From positions 48,624 through 112,623 of the forward strand of contig JAJZZD010000002.1 in NCBI GenBank assembly GCA_021797745.1: a DNA stretch of 64,000 nt. Reading direction: 5' to 3'. The position numbers were made by a program, and so were the translations under genes. The stretch is from Microcaldota archaeon. GTDB lineage: Archaea > Micrarchaeota > Micrarchaeia > Micrarchaeales > CABMGC01. Shown piece after piece: positions 59,932-64,000 of this stretch (the first letter of the stretch is position 1; every line of letters begins with the position of its first letter). The notes beneath the pieces are model-generated. The model was not told where the DNA came from, did no database searches, and was given only the letters and a program-made list of their open reading frames with translations.

Positions 59932-62040
59932 CTATCGCACCTGGTCAAGTATTTTCTTTGCCACCTCCTTGCCGAACAGCCTCGTGATTTTCTCACTGGA
60001 GCCCTCCTTCCTTATGTCAGACACCGTCTTTATACCTGCATTGTACATTAGCCTGGCTCTTACTCTTCCTACCTGCTCCAATCTAGTTAGGTCGAGCAGC
60101 TCTTTCTTTATCCCGTACTTTACTCTGATGCGCATTTCATGCAGCTGCGCTGTGCTTACGCGTATCAGCTTTGCGATCTCTATACTGGAATAGAGCAGCC
60201 AATCGGCATTCGTTATTTTAGTAAACAGCGAACCGGGCGTAGCTGAATATTTTTCCGCTATGTCGCGCTCAGGCATTTCCTCCGACCAGTCCCTGAGCAT
60301 CAGCGCAGTGCCGAGCGGCGCCACTGGGTCGTAGTACGGCATGCTTTCTTCGTAATTGACATGCGAATTTCTCAAGAGATACTTGTATTTAGGGAAAAGC
60401 ATCTCTGCTTCGTCAACTGCTTTTACGTACGGCCTCATCTCCAACGTGTTTGCTACTGTGAATAATATTCCAACATCATCAGTTGCTTTGGGGAGCGTAT
60501 TTACTATCCATCTTGCAGACAGAGGGTCTATGTACAATTCGCTTATCCTCTTACCGAGACGCGTAGCCTCGAACGCGCTGCCGGCCTGCTCAATGAATTC
60601 CCATTCGGCAAGTTCCTTAAGTATGTCGTGCGACAATCTTGAAAGTTCGTATTTGTCCCCGAACTCGAATCCATAAAATGTTTTAGACAAAAAGCCAGTT
60701 ATCGCCTCCTGAGTCCTAAGCATTTCAGTCGCTACGAAAGAAAGGACGTGGGTCCTGAGGACTGGGAGCACTCCGAGCTTGGAGCTGACCGGGTCGAGCG
60801 GCGCATTGATGTATTTCTTGTACAAATCCACTATATCAGAGCGGCTTCTTGCCAGGAGAAGTCCTCTGCCTTCTTTGTCGTATTTGGGTCTGCCAGCCCT
60901 GCCAAACAACTGCGTAACCTCGTTTATTCCAAGTCGCTCGGCGCCTTCCGAATCGCTGTACCTGCTGATGTCCCTTACAACTACAGTGTGCGCCGGCATA
61001 TTTACGCCATATGCGAGCGTGGGCGTGGCAGCGATGGCTTTTATGATGCCGTCCTTGAACGCCTGCTCGACAAGATGCCTCTGCTCATTCACAAGCCCGC
61101 TATGATGGAATGCAACGCCTTTGTCTATAAGGCGCGCGAGCTTTTCGCACTGCGCAGTCGGCCTGGACAGTGCATGCATGACCGAGTCGCTTATCTCGTG
61201 CAGCTTTGCTTTTTCATCAAGCGTTATGTGCCTTTCAACTATCTGCGACAGCTTCTCGGCACCGGCCTCTGCATTTCTCTTTGTTCCGTAGAACAGAAGC
61301 GCCTGTTTTTTTCTGTGAAGTGTGTCTTCCATGACCCTGAGCTCGGGTATTTTACTAGCTCCGTAAAGCGGCTCCTCTTCCGGATAATATGCCATTCCTT
61401 CGTACACTATTCCCTTTTCCAATTTTATGGGTCTGTAGTCGCTCTCTATGAGCTTTGCGCCAAGCCACTCTGCTATTTCATCGGCATTGCCTACAGTTGC
61501 GCTCAGGGCTATTATCTGAACATTCTCGCATATGCTCCGCAGTTTAGTCATGAGTATGTCAAGCGTCGGGCCCCTGCTTGCATCGTCGAGCATGTGCACT
61601 TCGTCTATTATTATTACGCCCGCATTCTGCACCCAGTCTGCGCCGTGTCTTATCAGGCTGTCGAGCTTTTCAGTCGACACAAGGACTATGTCGTATTTGG
61701 CAAGCCACTGGTCAAGCGAATCAAGGTCGCCTATCGATATTGCTATGCTCAAGTAGGGATAAGCTTCCTTGAGCTCTGCATATTTTTCGCTCACCAACGC
61801 GCGCATCGGAGCCACATAAATGGCCTTCTTGTAATCGTGCAGCACCGCTTTGAGCATGGCCATTTCCGCAATGAACGTCTTGCCGCTTGCTGTCGGAGAG
61901 GCGATTACGAAATTTCCGCCTATGAGCAGCCCGTTCCTTACAGCCAGCTCCTGAGGCGGCGTAAGCGCACTCATTCCCCTGCGCGAAGCTGATTCAATCA
62001 CTTCTTTAGGAAGCTGCGACAGAAGCTCTGATATCTGCAT
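59932..62040 (-). CDS. hel308: Hel308-type superfamily 2 DNA helicase
   Basis: 702 residues. Motif I SPTASGKTFI, Ia APMRALVSEK, II DEVHMLDD, III LSATVGNADEIAEW, IV LLFYGTKRN, V GVNMPAHTVVVRD, VI LFGRAGRPKYD. A ratchet helical domain and final helix-hairpin-helix (RARLMYNAGIKTVSDIRK) follow, as in Hel308. It unwinds stalled replication forks. An upstream ATG at 62049 would add 3 residues. The start is 15 bases past the GT4 gene's stop. Confidence 0.9.
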   Translation of the reverse strand: MQISELLSQLPKEVIESASRRGMSALTPPQELAVRNGLLIGGNFVIASPTASGKTFIAEMAMLKAVLHDYKKAIYVAPMRALVSEKYAELKEAYPYLSIAISIGDLDSLDQWLAKYDIVLVSTEKLDSLIRHGADWVQNAGVIIIDEVHMLDDASRGPTLDILMTKLRSICENVQIIALSATVGNADEIAEWLGAKLIESDYRPIKLEKGIVYEGMAYYPEEEPLYGASKIPELRVMEDTLHRKKQALLFYGTKRNAEAGAEKLSQIVERHITLDEKAKLHEISDSVMHALSRPTAQCEKLARLIDKGVAFHHSGLVNEQRHLVEQAFKDGIIKAIAATPTLAYGVNMPAHTVVVRDISRYSDSEGAERLGINEVTQLFGRAGRPKYDKEGRGLLLARSRSDIVDLYKKYINAPLDPVSSKLGVLPVLRTHVLSFVATEMLRTQEAITGFLSKTFYGFEFGDKYELSRLSHDILKELAEWEFIEQAGSAFEATRLGKRISELYIDPLSARWIVNTLPKATDDVGILFTVANTLEMRPYVKAVDEAEMLFPKYKYLLRNSHVNYEESMPYYDPVAPLGTALMLRDWSEEMPERDIAEKYSATPGSLFTKITNADWLLYSSIEIAKLIRVSTAQLHEMRIRVKYGIKKELLDLTRLEQVGRVRARLMYNAGIKTVSDIRKEGSSEKITRLFGKEVAKKILDQVR

Positions 62041-62054
62041 GAAATGCAATAATA

Positions 62055-63116
62055 TTATTGTTCGAGAATTTTATTATACACTTCCAGGGTCTTCTTTACG
62101 GTGTTGCCCCATGTGAAGCTTTTCGCATATTGGATTGCCTTACTTGAAGCCGGTTTGCCGTCATCAATCATACCTGCTGCGATTTCCGGAATCTCATTCT
62201 CATTTGCTTTTATCGCATATTTTGACACTTCGCGGGGTATGCTTGCTTTCTTCAAGAGTATCACGCGCGTGCCTGCAGCCATGGACTCGAGTATCGGAAA
62301 ACCGAAACCTTCCTCTTTTGAAAGATGCAGGCATGCCACGAATTTGGGAAGCATTTTTATTATGGCGTCGTCAGGCATGTTCACGTGCAATATCACGTTT
62401 CTGTGAGATAGCCTGGGAAAAGCTTTCAATCTGCTTGAAAGAATTGTGCGCGCACCGGCGCTTTGGGTGAATATGTGCAGTCTTGCTGCCCTGGCTTGAG
62501 GATATCCGGAAATGCCGTCGAACGCGGAAAGCAGACCGAAGAGGTTCTTGTGTTTCAGGTGTATTGAGCCTATGAACGCGAAATCTCTTCTAGCGCCATT
62601 CCATTTATTTACGTGCAGGAATTTTTCATCGATGCCAAGAGGTATGGCGCGGTATATTTTCCTTCTGCTGTAAATCCCTTCTTTTTTCAGATATGCGACC
62701 GCTTCCTCCAGCGTTTTGGTGCTGTTTGTGACAAGAGCATCTGTGTTGAGGTAATTTTCGTCAACCCATGATTTTATTATCCTATTTGCAATGCCGTATC
62801 TCTCTGAAAGCTTTGGCTTGTACCTTGCCTGGGTGTCTGCCGAATATTTGGAAAGCATGCGGAGGTCGTGCCACATAGTGACCATTTTTGCGCCGCCTTT
62901 TGCTATGCGCGCAACATCAGGATACATTGCGTGAACGATGTCGTATCCTTTTGCAGTTATAGGCAACATTGCCCTCACAGGGCGCGGTAATTTTCCAACA
63001 GTAATCGTTTTCGCACTTACGTACTTTGAAATACCTTTGTAGATCTCGTAGGAATACCTGCTGACTCCATCGCCTGCGCTGAAGTCGAAATCGTGGCCTA
63101 CGAGAAGAACTTTCAT
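62055..63116 (-). CDS. GT4-family glycosyltransferase
   Basis: About 353 residues with two Rossmann lobes. N-terminal VLLVGHDFDFSAGDGVSRYS (acceptor lobe) and YDIVHAMYPDVARI; C-terminal FAFIGSIHLKHKNLFGLLSA and the donor motif HLSKEEGFGFPILESMAAGT (E-x7-E). It transfers a sugar from a nucleotide donor to a lipid or glycan. The divergent neighbour is an epimerase that may supply UDP-sugars. Start at 63116 chosen by homology (a 63152 start adds 12 residues). Confidence 0.85.
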   Translation of the reverse strand: MKVLLVGHDFDFSAGDGVSRYSYEIYKGISKYVSAKTITVGKLPRPVRAMLPITAKGYDIVHAMYPDVARIAKGGAKMVTMWHDLRMLSKYSADTQARYKPKLSERYGIANRIIKSWVDENYLNTDALVTNSTKTLEEAVAYLKKEGIYSRRKIYRAIPLGIDEKFLHVNKWNGARRDFAFIGSIHLKHKNLFGLLSAFDGISGYPQARAARLHIFTQSAGARTILSSRLKAFPRLSHRNVILHVNMPDDAIIKMLPKFVACLHLSKEEGFGFPILESMAAGTRVILLKKASIPREVSKYAIKANENEIPEIAAGMIDDGKPASSKAIQYAKSFTWGNTVKKTLEVYNKILEQ

Positions 63117-63217
63117 ATTATCAACTTTACGTTGCTGGCTGAGTATTATCATTTACGTACAGTTTTTATAACCTTGTTGCAAATAAATCTAAATACAATC
63201 TAAACATAAGTGGTTTT

Positions 63218-64000
63218 ATGCCAGAAATAGTAAATAAGAATGTAATAGTGACGGGTGGGGCGGGATTCATAGGCAGCAACCTGGTTGAAAAGCTGGCCAC
63301 TGGCAATAAAGTTTACGTAATAGACAACATGCACACGGGTTCAATGAAAAACCTGGAGGAGGCGCAAAAAACGGGCAATGTTGAGTTCATAAAAGACGAT
63401 GCAAAAAACATCGCTAAGCACGGCATAGATGCGGATATCATTTTCCATCTGGGGATGTACTCATCGTCACCTATGTACAAGAAAAGGCCCAACCTTGTCA
63501 ACAAAGTGATTGAGGGAATGATAAACCTGCTCGAATACGCAAAGTCGCGCAACGCAACAATAGTATACGCATCGACAAGTTCAATATACAACGGCATACC
63601 AACCCCTCAAAAAGAGGATGCCATTCCGCTAGTATCTGATTTCTACACAGAAGCCAGATTCGGCACTGAGAGGCTGGCTGAACTTTATGCAAAGCTTTTC
63701 GATGTCAATGTCGCAGCAATGAGATTTTTCTCCGTTTACGGAAGGCACGAAGAGGCAAAAAAGAAGTATGCGAACCTTGTGTCGCAGTTTATCTGGGCCA
63801 TGAAAAATGGCAAAAGGCCAGTAATCTACGGTGACGGCAGCCAGAAGCGCGACTTCATTTTCGTAGACGACGTCTGCGACGCACTAATAAAGGCGACTGC
63901 AGTAAAAGGGTTCGACAAGTTCAACGTAGGCACAGGCAGGAACTACAGCCTGAACGAGCTTGTGGAGAAAATAAACAAGGCATTAGGAACGAGCATAAAG
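63218..64000 (+). CDS. NAD-dependent sugar epimerase/dehydratase (3' truncated by the window)
   Basis: 261 residues visible from ATG at 63218. SDR Rossmann start VTGGAGFIGSNLVEKL (GxxGxxG), catalytic YTEARFGTE with Y-x3-... (YxxxK is altered: Y then R at the K position in this stretch) and SSIYNGIPTP, plus a C-terminal DFIFVDDVCDAL and NVGTGRNYS. This is the extended SDR family of UDP-glucose 4-epimerases. The usual YxxxK lysine is replaced by R (YTEAR), which may alter activity. A TATA-like box (AATAAATC) precedes it. The C-terminus is outside the window. Confidence 0.82.
   Translation, partial: MPEIVNKNVIVTGGAGFIGSNLVEKLATGNKVYVIDNMHTGSMKNLEEAQKTGNVEFIKDDAKNIAKHGIDADIIFHLGMYSSSPMYKKRPNLVNKVIEGMINLLEYAKSRNATIVYASTSSIYNGIPTPQKEDAIPLVSDFYTEARFGTERLAELYAKLFDVNVAAMRFFSVYGRHEEAKKKYANLVSQFIWAMKNGKRPVIYGDGSQKRDFIFVDDVCDALIKATAVKGFDKFNVGTGRNYSLNELVEKINKALGTSIK

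Noticed and set aside
60748..61992. 414-codon open frame opposite hel308
   Set aside because: Antisense of conserved helicase motifs; no homology and an implausible composition rich in Arg, Cys and His.

Overview
The window is a 64 kb stretch of an archaeal chromosome. The evidence is an archaeal gene set: GatD/GatE, aIF5B, aIF5A, eS24, eS31, SecD/SecF, an archaeal DNA ligase, a Hel308-like helicase, two FtsZ genes with SepF, a tRNA-Thr with an archaeal-type 37/38 intron, and TATA boxes about 25 to 35 bases before many starts. Short operons, many small unknown proteins and pilin-like proteins with a QAAIDxLLTYG class III signal suggest a DPANN archaeon, perhaps Micrarchaeota-like. That placement is inference.

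Layout. 1-5 kb: surface glycosylation genes (GT-C transferase, carbamoyltransferase, GT2). 5-8 kb: an Lrp/AsnC-like regulator, a truncated second copy, two glycine-rich micro-ORFs and a GNAT gene that share duplicated promoter DNA. 8-11.4 kb: peptidase, methyltransferase-like protein, YchF-type GTPase. 11.5-14.6 kb: tRNA-Leu followed by accessory DNA (broken Fic/Doc gene, integrase C-terminal remnant, RelE-like/HTH pair, inverted repeats, an intact IS with a likely CTAG target duplication). 14.6-33.5 kb: secF-secD, two pilin-like proteins, a DUF4143 ATPase, an AmrS-like radical SAM enzyme, tRNA methylthiotransferase, gatD-gatE, infB, ndk, a DUF59 protein and a 994-residue beta-helix surface protein.

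33.5-38.7 kb is the most unusual part. The 3' end of an intron-containing tRNA-Thr(CGU) recurs as a 21-base direct repeat 5,024 bases away. The AT-rich DNA between carries IS, nuclease and DUF262 remnants and an intact five-gene leftward operon: DUF2683-like protein, coiled-coil protein, two-TM protein with a cysteine motif, and two small membrane proteins. I see no integrase in it, so it looks like a non-autonomous or decayed integrative element with an undescribed cargo operon.

38.8-64 kb is mostly core: MscS channel, membrane glycosyltransferase, ankyrin protein with recent internal duplication, DUF72 protein, a sufB-sufD-sufC-sufS operon led by a cysteine-rich HTH regulator, DNA ligase, ftsZ1-ftsZ2-aIF5A-eS24-eS31-CPBP protease-trmJ with convergent sepF, Hel308, GT4 and an epimerase cut off by the window end. 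The suf operon, the DUF59 protein and the HTH regulator together suggest a self-contained Fe-S assembly system, and ftsZ1/ftsZ2/sepF a complete FtsZ-based division module.
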